Positions 1-11,459 of a stretch of 64,000 nt of DNA are shown one piece after another. The notes under the pieces are model-generated. The model searched no databases and had not been told where the DNA came from. It worked only from the letters and a program-made list of their open reading frames with translations. The translations under genes were made by a program, and so were the position numbers. Numbering within the stretch: position 1 is the first letter of the stretch; each line of letters begins with the position of its first letter. This DNA comes from Nymphaea colorata (Eukaryota; Streptophyta; Magnoliopsida; Nymphaeales; Nymphaeaceae), in contig NC_045148.1 in NCBI RefSeq assembly GCF_008831285.2, positions 10,768,183-10,832,182 on the forward strand, in the 5' to 3' direction.

Positions 1-326
1 TAGCGCTGATGGCTCTCGCATTCTTGATCAAAAAGCCTCCACTCTTTTTTGAATTGATTCATGTTCTCTTCTTTTAATTTCAATAATCCTGACACCACAG
101 TTTAAACTTTTAATAATCAGACATTCTCATTGGCAGTCAATCATGTTAAACTAAGCTTCAAAATGACTAGAGGAAGCAAGTGGAACTAATCAAGTCCATA
201 AATGTTCATGGTTTTTCTTCAAATTCATCCATAATTAGGCCAACATTTTTTAGTTGGAAACTTTGAATCACTGTTGATTACATTTAATCATGGGTCATCA
301 CTATTGCATTGGTCTGTGGTAGCTAG

Positions 327-757
327 GGATGAACAACAAGTCGAGCTACTCTTAAAGCTCGGCTTCTGAATAAGTTCGAGTCGAGTCATTTGCTTAACGA
401 GTCGAACTCGAGTTCATGAATCGACCCGTTCAAATAATCGAGTTGAGTTCGAGCTCAACACGTAACTGCCAAGTCGAGCTCGAGTCTTAATCGAGTTTGT
501 CGAACTTTAATCAAGTCGATATATTCGAATGAGTTTGTGAGTTTGTGAGTTTGTCGAGCCTTAATCAAGTTGAGCTCGAGCTCAACACGTAACCATGAAT
601 ATCAATTCCATTCAAACGAGTTTGTCATGCATTAATCGAGTCGAGCTCAAGCTCAACACGTAACTGGCGCGTCGAACTTGAGCTGCTTCTGTTGAGCTAT
701 TTTCGAGCTCGATGTTTCATTAGTTGAGTTGAGTTTGAGCTAACTGAACACCATAGA
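327..757. mobile_element. Degenerate hAT-like non-autonomous element (CTCGAG-word family), copy 1
   Basis: The stretch starts with TAGGGATG and consists of variants of the words GAGTCGAGCTCGAG and GTTGAGCTCGAGCTCAACACGTAAC. It has no coding capacity. Its right half (about 580-755) is nearly the reverse complement of 23985-24190, including the segment GTTCAGTTAGCTCAA followed by an ACTAATGAAAC block. TAGGG-type ends on subterminal word repeats are typical of plant hAT MITEs. The family call is inference, because no clean target duplication was found. Confidence 0.5.
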
Positions 758-1899
758 TCCTTCTTATGTGGGATCCACAGCGTAAACAAACACCAGATTT
801 CATCACAAGATCTGCACAAAGTTGGATGGGAGGGTCGGACCTTAAATCTTCGAGTATGAAATTCCCAATTATCTCAAATCATCTCGGATCTGATCAAACG
901 CCTCTTCACTGACACGAATGTATTTTGCCATTAAAGCGTTAAATATTACCTGTAAGTCAGGGAAAATTTTATTAATATTTCAATTTTGTGATTCATTTTA
1001 GTTTAATTTTCAAAATGGTAGAATTAAAACCATTTTCCCAAGATGACTTTTGTCACTTCTATTTCTTTAATTGCTCCACCATCGAACGACTTTTGGGTTT
1101 CAGCCTCTATTACTTCTAGCTTGGTCAAAGCTAATGATTCTTCTCGACATGATAATAGTAATAAAAATTATAATACTTTAATGGGTATTATAATAATGAA
1201 AGGAATCTAGCCTATTCTTTTAGAGCTCATTAATTAATTAGCAAACTTTTACAAGCATGATAAAAAGGATATAATTAATTGATAAAGAATTTTTCCTTTG
1301 TCCATTCAGTCATCAGCTCCTGAAAGGATCCGGTCGTGGCTAGAAAGAATTTCTCCATTTTTAACATTTTAAAAAGTAGAATATGTCATATTAAAAAAAT
1401 GATTAGGAATTTTAAGATGATTATAGTATTTTTGATGGGAGACATTTCCTATACTGCAATTGGTTACAAGAAAAAATAGTATTTTATTTGTTTTTCTTTT
1501 ATTTTAAATCAATGCAAGCTTTTATTACTTTATCATCATTTTTGACCCAGCATAAAGTCCTATCATGAATCTCAAAAAAAAAAACTTATTGAATTTGTCC
1601 AGAGCTCAAAAACTCAGTACTGAAACTTGTTCCTTCCTTTATTTTTTAATAAATGAACAATTGACTGGAGTGGATCATTTCTGGGCAACAGTACTTATTA
1701 ATTTTTTTTTTGTTGGTGCTGATAAGAAGTTAAAAAAAAATCAAGAGAGAGAAATCAACCAGGAAAATTGCCAATCTTAGCACTAACATTTGAGAGACCT
1801 TGTTCAATCCACGACCACAAGATCAATCAATTTTTTTTATGTATTTTTTATTCATTTATTTGTTACAGAGAATACTGCTTCAGCCTCTTTTCGCAATCT

Positions 1900-1902
<3 letters not shown>

Positions 1903-1943
<41 letters not shown>
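1903..1943. repeat. (TA)n microsatellite
   Basis: About 20 uninterrupted TA units follow a CCC. Open frames crossing it (poly-Tyr-Ile) are artefacts of the repeat. Confidence 0.97.
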
Positions 1944-1945
<2 letters not shown>

Positions 1946-2492
1946 CAACTACTTAGGGTTAGGAGCCACAACCAAATTTCACATCATTCTTTTGTAGCTT
2001 TAACTAATCAATGGCACCTTTTTAGTTAATCAATCTCATGTTCATAATCCCTGCCTGCCTGTGCCAAAGAACAGTAATGAAAAAGAAATTTCTAGTCTTT
2101 TCCATCATTACTTACAGAAGCACTGAGCTTCACCACCATTACTTCTTTTAAGTTTAAAACACATTCTAATCGAATAATATAACATCAACAGGCTTCAATT
2201 CTATGAGTGGGAACAAGCTGTTTTCAACTTGAAAGAAACACCCATTATAAAGTTGAAAATTCGCACTTCTCAATATGGCAAATTGTGACCTGCCATCTTG
2301 TTTTCATTGCAGTTGTAAGAAAGGCATCCTTATGCATGATAATTTTTTTTAATAGAGTAGGGTTTGCTTTTAGAAATAGAATCAAAACATTTGTTCTAAA
2401 TTAAAATTAAAATTATCCAACAAGAATTGGTACCAGTGGACTGTTGCATCCAACTCAACATCTATGTGTGTTCCTCTTTTTGAATTGCAAAG

Positions 2493-2509
2493 ATATGATT
2501 TCGCTTAAC

Positions 2510-2543
<34 letters not shown>

Positions 2544-2560
2544 GTTAAGCGAAATCATAT
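2493..2560. repeat. Perfect 19-bp inverted repeat with (TA)n loop
   Basis: ATATGATTTCGCTTAACAA at 2493-2511 is exactly complementary to 2542-2560, with about 30 bp of TA repeat between the arms. Single-stranded DNA or RNA could fold into one long hairpin. It may be a small MITE or palindrome whose core expanded as a microsatellite. No protein is encoded. Confidence 0.9.
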
Positions 2561-3028
2561 GTTGTTAATTATTGTCGTTAGGGTTACTTTCGAGCTCCGG
2601 CTTTTTATAAGATGCCTTTCCGGACTCATCAATGGACTACTTAACTTAATCCATATACCAATGATCAAATCCATGTCCAATTGCCTAAGTTTTGAGCACT
2701 GGCCATGTGATCAAATCATAAGTCGACTACTTCTTACTTTCAGTAGATGCTGCACACAGATTTGAAAAGTTTAGAGAGAGGGTCATTATACATTAGTGGG
2801 GCATTATGATAACTAAAGCGAAAATCTTGGTGTTGTCCTCGTAAGACGTGCTTGTTTCAAGTAATTTTTTAGTCAGATCCATTTAGGACCACTGGTTCTT
2901 GTTCCTAAACTCAACGATATACAATTGAACAAGAATAGTCTGGTGACAAAAAATTTGTGAACTAGCTATACGATGATATCTTATGGCTATTTTCTCAGCT
3001 TCAGTACATGCCGCACACAGATTAGCAC

Positions 3029-3077
<49 letters not shown>
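3029..3077. repeat. Compound (TA)n(GA)n microsatellite
   Basis: About 13 TA units pass directly into about 11 GA units. The same compound order recurs, much longer, at 18310-18424. Confidence 0.95.
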
Positions 3078-3078
<1 letters not shown>

Positions 3079-3706
3079 TTAAGCCAAGTTACCTCACAGA
3101 CCAAACTGATGACAAACCCTTCATCAGTCGATCAACCCGACCAGCTACGCATGAGTGGGAGTGATAGACTGCTATTATAAGATTTACAAAAGACATTCAG
3201 ATTATATTATTAATCAAATTTGGATCTGCTATGCAGTGTCCAAACCAAATCGAAATCCAAATACAATATCTAGCTGAGAACCAATGAATTTAAGATCCTT
3301 ATAACTCCATTACTTACAAATGTATGATCTGATGCTACTCAAATCCAAATACAGTTTTAAAAAGTAGGGTCCAAACTTGGGTCCAGATCCGTACCCAATT
3401 AAGTTGGATTCATGAAATCTGGTTTCAACTCAAATCTGGGCCGTTCACATCCCTAAGTTGACCTCTCATTGATTGGGAAGTGGTGATTATCTACCAACAG
3501 TAACCAACATTATTTTCCGATGATTAATATCGACCGACTCCTTTAGGGCTAATGAAGTACCTACACCTTGATTTTGATTTGAAATTGAAGAACGTTCATC
3601 TGTTCTTATGATGCAAATTTTGCGAACTAAAGATATCATATTGTTCTTCTTGCCTTCCAATTCTTTGTAAACTTCTTGGCAGTATGCAAACATTATAAGC
3701 ATTACA

Positions 3707-3728
3707 CACACACACACACATATATATA
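3707..3728. repeat. (CA)n(TA)n microsatellite
   Basis: A short run of CA units is followed by TA units. It lies in otherwise unannotated AT-rich DNA. Confidence 0.85.
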
Positions 3729-4244
3729 AAAAATCTAACTACTTATATATCGGTATTAATTAAAGGTGATTAATTACGGAGGCCGTATTTTAGATTAAAA
3801 CACAAAGTGTAATACAAATCCAGTTTCTAAAACATGGTTAATAAAACTTCAACTTGTAAATCTCAATTCATGAATCATGATCTTTCTTTTTTTCCATCAT
3901 TAATTTGCCGACGATGTTCAATCCTTAGACCCACCCGCTCACGATGTTTGTTGTCTAATTACGAAGCGGGTTTTTGAGGGCACCCACCAGAAAATTGGAC
4001 AACTATTACTGAAGTCACATGTGATCCGTTCCTGATACTGCACAAACTATAGAAAAAGTACTCATCGGAGACCGGCTACTCAGAATCCGGCATATTGACG
4101 GGTAGGTCAATACTATTATCATTCATTGCAGGTTACTGTTTAACTTCATCTGCATTATTCACCAATAGTTCCTCGTTGTTTGAGAAGGCATGTTAGTGTG
4201 AACCGTGAAGATCATGCTCAACTCTTTAGGAAGTCGGGCCAGAT

Positions 4245-4951
4245 TATTGCCGACCGACTACGTATGGCCGGCCAAGCCAGTAAAAGGATACGCTGCTTGA
4301 TCAGTTTATGCATTGCTCGGAAAGCATGTGGGATCCAATCGAACGCTAAGTCAAGCAGAAAGCAATGCACATGGAATGTGCAACGACGAAGCTTATAAAT
4401 ACATCATGGTCATCCGTCCCTCTGGAAGTGCAAGTCCGTCGTTGGAGAATCAAGTGAGTTCCTCACATGTAACGTTTGGCTGCGCAAGGGGGTGCGCGTG
4501 GGTTAGAGGCAATTCCCCTAGTGGACATATATGTTGCGTTCCACAACCGCGTAAAGCCATGCGGGGTTGAGCAAGTGAATGCTCATCATCGAGTCGGGCG
4601 ATGGTCGGCCGCCTTACTTAATGACATATAGTAGTCAACTGGTTTCAGCTGGGGACTTCTTCCTAAAGGAAGTCTACCTCCACCCAGATTTCGTATGAAA
4701 GTAGATAGTCTCTTGGAGGATTGGCGATGTTCTGACAAGGCCTCATAGTCACGGTTTGCCGATGGTCTACAATGGGATAAACCTAGGTGATGGTGTGCCG
4801 AGTGCTTTGCACCTCTCGTCTAGTTCACGGTCCTTAAAAGATTGATGAACGTTTCCGCAAACTTAAGAAAGAGTCGGACTGGCCGAAGGCTTTGGGGAAA
4901 CCTTCAGCGCCGCGCGGGCCAAAGAAGGCTTGAAAAAGTCGGCCCGTGACA
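4245..4951 (+). repeat. 5' LTR of the outer retrotransposon
   Basis: About 707 bp, starting TATTGCCGACC (aligned to TGTTGTCGACC in the 3' copy, so the terminal TG has mutated to TA) and ending GCCCGTGACA. A TATA-like CTTATAAATA near 4392 could serve as the LTR promoter. Paired with the LTR at 17124-17841. Confidence 0.85.
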
Positions 4952-4953
4952 AG

Positions 4954-4966
4954 TGGTATCAGAGGA
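4954..4966 (+). other. Primer-binding site (initiator tRNA-Met type)
   Basis: TGGTATCAGAG begins two bases after the LTR end, at the normal place for minus-strand priming of reverse transcription. The equivalent site after the internal LTR copy is near 16520. Confidence 0.8.
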
Positions 4967-5206
4967 GATGATTTCTCGGATGGAACTTGAAAGATGAGAA
5001 CGCTGCGAAAATAACATACAAGTGGTTCTGAAGAAACGTTGGCTTGTTAATGGTATCCCAGAGTTTTGGGCATGTTGGTCGGACACTGGTTAAAGTGATC
5101 GCATTGGTGTTGACCAGATGGAGATCACACGTTCCAAAGATGGTATCTGGGTGTAAGAAGCAGAAGGGCCAAGAGGGCTGTGCGCTGAGACAGATAGGTA
5201 AGAGGC

Positions 5207-7292
5207 TGATAGGACAGTCCGTAAGGCGCTGCAATCTATCACCAAGGTCACTACCTGTACTGTCGCCCCAACCTTCCAAGATCTCCTCACGGATGCTTCG
5301 GTAGTACTGAGTAAATAGCTCTACCTTGCTATAAACAGACCCGACAAAATCCCTAAGAAAAGTGGTACAAGGGCTTTCCCCAAAGCTACACTAGGTCTGA
5401 ACCTACTACAACAGCCAGGCCTTACAAGCACATCGTACAAATTGACCCACAAGCCTCACTCAGCAAACCATGCCATATATGCCTAGGAGTCGTGCAAACC
5501 AACTCTCACACCAATAGGATGGATCACAGCTTGGGTTCGCACCCTCAGCCAAGGTGCTGGGAGGGAACCCCGTCAGCCACGAACCGGTCTGGCAAGGCTA
5601 ATAGCAACAAAACCCGCTCATGCTCTATAGGGTGAGTCGAGGTGGACGTGACTGGAGCAAGTCCAGCGCTCTCTACCGATGACAGAAAACCTAGGTCATC
5701 GGCATCCAGCACTCCTGTTGTGTGAGGGAAGGCGCCAATCTCCTCCCCATCGCTGCCCACACTTTCAATGATCCCTCAACACAAATAAACAGGGCAATCA
5801 CCGATAAAGCAAAGAGCAAAATATATAAATCACCCATATGGAGAAGCATCACCAGAGAATCAGGTTAACCCCAGGAGCATACACGTTTGGAGAGAGGCAA
5901 GCACCGATTAACGCTGGGCAACTAACGCTCCAACCTTCTCCTCCTCCTCATCACAAATGAGCTCCCTGTTTCACAGGCATTCACAGAAGCACTCCGCACT
6001 CTAAAAACCACCAAAATTTGTGTAGGGCTCCGAACGAGCTGAAATTCGGGCCATGCCTCCTCCAGATGGTTATGAACAGACGTCCCAAATCTGAGCTTCT
6101 AAGGAGTCTTCTATCAAAGTCGAAGCTTTGGTGAAGGTGCCTGGCTGATACAGTCTCTAGGTGAGTTTCAGGTTTTGCCGCAGGACAGGAGAGGCTGAAT
6201 ATTCAAAAAATTCACCAAAAATCACCCGGACCTCGGATCGAGCTGAAATTTGGACTGAAGCTGACTAGAATGATTAGGAATGGATGCCCAAAAGATGGAA
6301 TCAAATGGAGCTCCCTAAGTGCCAGTCGTTGTGGAGAAAAGGGGTTGGACTGTCACCCGTCGTAGGCAGCTCCAGAACAAAGCAGGGCCACCACGAGCTC
6401 CTCCACACGATCTCAGTAGCAAGGATAAATCCAGCTCAAATAGCTAGGAAAGATTAAAATCAACACAAATGAGAGGTTTAGGAAAGTCAGATCACCGTTG
6501 GTGGGGTTTTCCCCAATTCTCTGACGAAGATTAGGGTCACTGCTGTCGGATTGGCGGATTTAATTATAAGCCGCCGCCTGTGTGCGCAGATTTTGGCAGG
6601 GGTGGATTTCTCAATCATCCACCATCGGATCCTCCTCTGTTTTGGTCCAGATCACCTCTAGGCCGTGTAGAAGGCGACTGTGGCGTCCAATTGCTGAAGA
6701 ATCTTCTCAGATTGGCGCTATGTGGGGAAGAGTAGAGGTGTATGGGCGGCAAGATGGGTTTATGATAGGAATCGGTAATCCCGACACACTCCTCTAGCTG
6801 TCTCATGTGTGCAGCAGCGAAGCCCCTCACTATAGACAGTGAGTCTCTAAGCTGTCGCACTCGTCTTCCTCTCCAACTCCGGTCGTGGCTTACGGAGATG
6901 CAGATCGGATGAGGTTCGAGTGGCGTCAAGGGAAGGGACACTAGGAAGAAGATGAAGTAGAGGAGGAAGAAGAAGAAGTAGAAGAAGAGACTCTCTCGGG
7001 TGGAAGAAGAAGAAACCCTCACGGGTGGAAGAGAGAGAATGAGAAAGGGATTCTCATAACATTTATGTTCGATAGATGATCGATTACATGCAGGTGCTCA
7101 AGCTTATAAGCTTGAGTGACCTGAGACGGCTCCAACCCGTACAGATACATTACTTACCAACAGAATACACAAGCATAAAGTACATACAAATAATAAACCT
7201 GACCGAGTCGGTCAGTCAACTGAGTCAAAACACGCTCACTGCTTGGGCTGGGTGTCCGCCGTGATGCCCCGGTATGGGTGAAAACCCCTTCA
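5207..7292 (-). repeat. LTR of Ty3/gypsy element, minus-oriented copy
   Basis: About 2.09 kb. Read on the minus strand it runs from TGAAGGGG to GTCCTATCA and aligns in inverted orientation with 11460-13600. A TATA motif (GCTTATAAGCTTGAG, near 7093-7107) with CT-rich leader sequence downstream fits an LTR promoter transcribing leftward. The left end cuts directly into the internal region of the outer element at 5206. LTR ends were set where homology between the two copies stops and at the TG...CA termini, so a few bases are uncertain. Confidence 0.75.
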
Positions 7293-7631
7293 CCCCGTCT
7301 CGGCCAGGGTGGTCTCCTCCTCTCGCGTCTCGATGAGTTGGCCGTCCTCTATGTGCATCTGTCCCTCGCTCGACGAGATTCTCAGCTCTTTGGTCCCACT
7401 CGTCCCTGACTGGTCACTCGCCCGGCTGCAGGAAGGGTTAGCCTAACAGAAAATAATACCAGCATCGACAATAGGCTCCTTCCCTGCACGGCGCGTAAAC
7501 ACAACGCTTTCTACGCTCAATGCCACAGCGCCTTCTACTCTCAACGCCCCGTCGGTGTCTGCTGGCCTACGTCTCTCGACACCACCTTCGGCCAATATAG
7601 GCCACCTTCTGCATCCCTTGGCGCTGTTACT

Positions 7632-8705
7632 TAGGCCTGGGCGTCGGGCCGGACCACCGCCCGGCCCGGTATGGGCTGGGTTCGGGTCGAGCATTTTCTT
7701 TGTCGGGCTCAACTTGAGTGAGCCCGGCCCGGCCCAAGATCTTAACGGGTCGGGCCCGGTTTTCATTTTCTAGGCTCGGCCCAACGGCCCGTTAGGTCAT
7801 CGATTCATTCTTGATTTCCTTCTTCTGCCGCGGTTTGTTCCTTTCCTCACACTTTTGGTCCTCCCCTCATTGCCTTCGTGCAACGGAAAGAGCTGGTGTC
7901 GGGGGAAACAAAAGACGAAGAAGAGGAATCAGCAGGGCGGGGGCTCTTCGCTGAGTTGCACAAGCTGTTCCACGGCAGTGGCGATGGTGATTGTGGTGCC
8001 GGTGGTGATCAAATCAAGACTGCTGCATGTATGATAAGGGCAGTCAACTACTTGATGAAAAAATTAACCAGCAGAGAAACTTCGGAACGTTTTTCTGTAC
8101 ATTTTCAAGTAGCAATTACACAAAAAAAAGGCTTCTTAATTTTTTTTTTGTTGGTCAACATCCAAAAGATGTAGCGGATGTTCTCCGCAACTTTATTTCA
8201 AAAAGAAATCAAGGAAAACTCTGCGAATGTTCTCTTCAATTTTGTTTTGGAAAGAAATCAGGGAAAACAATGGAGGCACCTCATTCCTCACCGCCCTTCT
8301 TTCACCTACTACTGCTTCCCTTCATCTGTTTCTCTTCTCTGCAAAGGTGGTGATGCAGTCGAAAATCTGAAATCCTAAAACAATTTTCCAAAAAGGTATG
8401 AGTTTCTTCGATTGTCTCCTGCTCTGTGCCTACTTCTTGTTCGCTTTCATTTGTGGGTAGATCAATCATTGCCATCCTACTGTCCTACACACCTATAGGA
8501 AGAAAATGGAAGGAGGAATCAGGGAGTGCAAGGCTGCCATAGTCGCCATCCGGGAAAGGAGGGAAGCTGATGGGGTCTTTGGCAAGGCAGAGAGCCGACC
8601 GAGAGGAGGCGGAAACGGGCCGGGCTGGGCCCCGGGCATGGTCGACCAGGCCCGGTACCCGGCCCGGCCCATCAAATAATCAGGCCGGCCCGATGCCCAG
8701 GCCTA
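7632..8705. mobile_element. hAT-like non-autonomous transposon inserted in the gypsy left arm
   Basis: The left end TAGGCCTGGGCGTCGGGCC and the right end are inverted repeats matching at 20 of the first 21 bases. The 8 bp outside the ends are CTGTTACT (7624-7631) and CTGTCACT (8706-8713), 7 of 8 identical, as expected for the 8-bp hAT target duplication. Subterminal DNA is full of GGCCCGG words, which is typical of such elements. The interior has no transposase. The corresponding position in the right arm of the gypsy inverted repeat lacks this insert, so it came after the arms were formed. Confidence 0.8.
7878..8174 (+). other. Unrecognised open frame inside the hAT-like element
   Basis: An acidic N-terminal part (a run of Asp/Glu near residues 11-17) is followed by a more ordinary stretch containing AELHKLF and IKTAACMIRAVNYL, then low-quality sequence. 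It has no ATG start of its own. It could be a fragment of a host gene captured by the transposon, or chance. I do not recognise the protein. Confidence 0.3.
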
Positions 8706-8864
8706 CTGTCACTGCCTGCCCTAGTCGACGATCCACGGCCCCTCTCATCACGGTCTGCCGCTACGGGGTGCGATGCGCCTGGGGTGGTCGTCTCCTCTGC
8801 TAGCCTCAGTCACTCGGCCTTTGGGCGGCAAAGGGCGAGTCACTCCACTCTCTCAATGCTTGGC

Positions 8865-10879
8865 CGGTGTGGCTCGCCGTCTCTCGCCATCGTCGGCCTT
8901 GTCTCTCGGTGGGCTCCTAGGCTGGCCCATATCAGATCCACCCCTTACTTTGAGCTTGTCCCCAATCTCGTGCAAACGGAAATCGGTGGGCGATCTGCTC
9001 AAACTCCTCCCACGATGTACGTTGGTCGGGTCCTTCCCACACGACCAAGACCTCATGCCTAGTGCGCCCTTGGCACTGTGCATAGCGATGTCGTAAAATC
9101 CGATAGGGTCGAGGCTGCTATTCGAGAATGTGCTCAATCTGTGCTGGAAGATGTCCGACATGTGGTTTGAGGCGGGTCACATGAAAAACTGGGTGGACCT
9201 GCGGGGTAGCCGGTAATGCTAGGCGATATGCTGCTCCGCCTACACGTTGCAAGATAAAGTAGGGGCCGTAGTACCTTGGAAGCAACTTCGAGTAAGGTTG
9301 CCCAACAATAATTTTTGCTTCAGAGGTAGTCGTTTTAGCCAGACATACTCCCCAACATGAAACTCTCGGTCCTTGCAGCCCTTGTCGTATATCTATTTCA
9401 TTCGGTTCTGCGCACGGAAGATATTCCGCCTGAGTGAAGCCAAAACATCCTCTCTAGTCCTCAGTCTACAGTCCACCTCTTCATCCATGGTTGTGCCGCT
9501 CTCATACCTCGGTATTTGGAGTGGTGGAACCCCATATAGAGCTTCATACGGGGTCATGCCTGTCCCATAATGAGGACTCGTGTTGTACGCCCATTCGGCC
9601 CACGAAAGATACCGCACCCATGAAGCTGGCCGATCTCCAACGAAGTAGCGTAAATATGTCTCAAGAGTTCGGTTGACAACTTCGCTCTGCCCATCAGTCT
9701 GAGGATGGTGGGCAGTACTGAAATTCATAGTCGTGCCAACTCTGCTCATATACTTTCTCCAGAAAGAGCTCATAAAAATAGAATCTCTATCGCATACAAT
9801 GGTGTGGGCCGTGCTTTGCAACTTGCCCACATAGTCCTAGAAGACATCTGCCACAAGAGGCCCATGATAAAGCCTGGGCAAAGGTGCGAAATGGTTGTAT
9901 TTCGTCAGGCAATCAACAACTACTAGAATGACCTCCTTGCCCTCTGATCGCGGCATGACATCAATGAAATCCATCGATATGTCAGCCTATGGCTTGGTCG
10001 GAATAGGCAAAGGGTTCAAGTGCCCAGGAGGCTTCGTTGCCTCATAGTTCTCACGCTGGCAAACCTGACACTGATGTACGAACCCTCTCACATCTGCACG
10101 AAGTCCCTCCCACCAGAATTGGGATTTATCTGACTGACTGTCTTGGCCACTCCCTCGTGGCCTGTGGCTGGAGAAGCGTAGAAGTGGAGGAACAAATCTC
10201 GCTTCAGTGCCGATCCCTTAGACACCATCACCCGCCCCTTGCGGCATAAAAAGTTCCCTTCTAAGCAGTAAAAGGGTATACATCTTGGGTGGTCACGTAA
10301 AGAGTGTCTCATGAGTCGTATGTCCTCGTCTTCTAGTTGCTCCATATCTAACCGATCCCATAAGTCAGTCTCCACCACGGAAAGGGTCATAAGCTGCTTT
10401 GAAAGTCTAGACAAGACGTCTGCGGCAGTATTTTCGGGCCCTCATTTGTACTCTATCTCAAAGTGATAACCGATGAGCTCAGCAAGCCACCTCTGTTGTA
10501 TCAGAGTCGAAACTGTCTGAGTGAGCATAAATTTGAGACTATTGTGGTCTGTTCTGATGACGAATCATCTGCCCAACAGATACGGCCTCTACTTACTGAC
10601 GGCAAAGACAATAGTCAAAAGCTCATTTTCATATGTCGAATATGGCTTAGCTCGGCTGGTGAGAGCTTTAGACATAAAGGCTTTGAGATGTCTATCCTGG
10701 CTGAACACAGCCCCAACCTCAGTATCACAAGCATCGGTCTCCACCACAAACTGCTTGGTGAAGTCCGGCAATGCTAACAAAGGAGCGGTCATCGTCGCAT
10801 CGTTCAATTTTTCAAAGGCTGCCTTGGACACACCTGTCCAAATAAACGACCCTTTCTTCAACATACTCGTCAATGGTAG
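8865..10879 (-). pseudogene. Decayed Ty3/gypsy chromovirus pol: RNase H, integrase, chromodomain
   Basis: Read leftward, the frames give an RNase H part (VVETDACDTEVGAVFSQD, then YSTYENELL, about 10570-10840), a spacer with an integrase zinc-finger remnant (ATGHEGVAKT near 10150), and the integrase core (VCDRDSIFMSSFW, AHHPQTDGQSEVVNRTLE, about 9393-9830). Last comes a chromodomain-like tail (VVWEGPNQRTSWEEFEQIADRFP, partly degenerate, about 8990-9080). Domain order and the C-terminal chromodomain place it among the chromoviruses, probably Tekay-like. Several stops and frameshifts separate the blocks, so it cannot make a polyprotein. Gag, protease and most of the reverse transcriptase are missing; the sequence breaks off at about 10879. 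Confidence 0.88.
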
Positions 10880-10897
10880 CCCGTCGAGACAGGACAC

Positions 10898-11459
10898 ACT
10901 TGGGGACAAGCTCAAACTCAGAGGGGTGGATCTGATACGGGCCTGCCTAAAAGCCCGTCGAGACAGGACACAGGAGATGCCGAGAGACAGAGGGCCACCC
11001 CGGCCAAGCGTCGAGGAGGTGGGGAGGCCTGTTCTTTACCGCCTCGGGGACGAGGTAGAATAGTGGATGAGGTTGCCGTCCCGGAGTCAGCTACCACCGT
11101 TGAGCTAGATTTGGGCGAATGAGGCAGCAGGGTGCCGTCCAGGACCAGCCATACCAGCGCCGAGGGGCGCCGAAGATGGCCGCCTACGGCCGAAGGTGGC
11201 GCCGATAGGCGCGTGTCAGCCGACGTCATCGGGGCTTCGAGCAGACACCGTCCTCACCCGCCGAGCAGGGAAAGAGCCGATGGTCGACCCGCGTTTAGAT
11301 TTATCTGTGGCTAATTTTTCATGTGACAGGGTCGAAGAAGAACGCGGGCCTAGCGGAACCAAGGAGTTAGCCAACGCACTGGGCGTTGGACAGGAGCTGA
11401 AGGAGGACGACCCGGACTCGGCCGCACGCGAGATGAAGACCACCCTCCTTACGTTTGGG
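10898..11459 (+). mobile_element. 3' tail of a second, plus-oriented chromovirus copy
   Basis: From GGGGACAAGCTCAAA onward this stretch matches, in inverted orientation, the region just after the chromodomain of the minus copy (about 8966 leftward to 7293, minus the hAT insert). It is the post-pol 3' region leading into the LTR at 11460. Nothing upstream of the chromodomain from this copy is present. Confidence 0.75.

Larger units (their letters stand above)
1..4239. other. AT-rich intergenic region without supported genes
   Basis: The open frames here are short, low in complexity or built from microsatellites, and none resembles a protein family I know. The stretch holds a degenerate CTCGAG-word repeat, a perfect inverted repeat with a (TA)n core, several dinucleotide runs, and a degenerate AT-rich repeat ending near 3458 in a GTTCACATCCCTA motif like a hAT terminus. 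No promoter or RNA gene could be supported. Confidence 0.6.

Noticed and set aside
1768-2029. Poly-Tyr-Ile frames across the (TA)n tract
   Set aside because: They are translations of a microsatellite.
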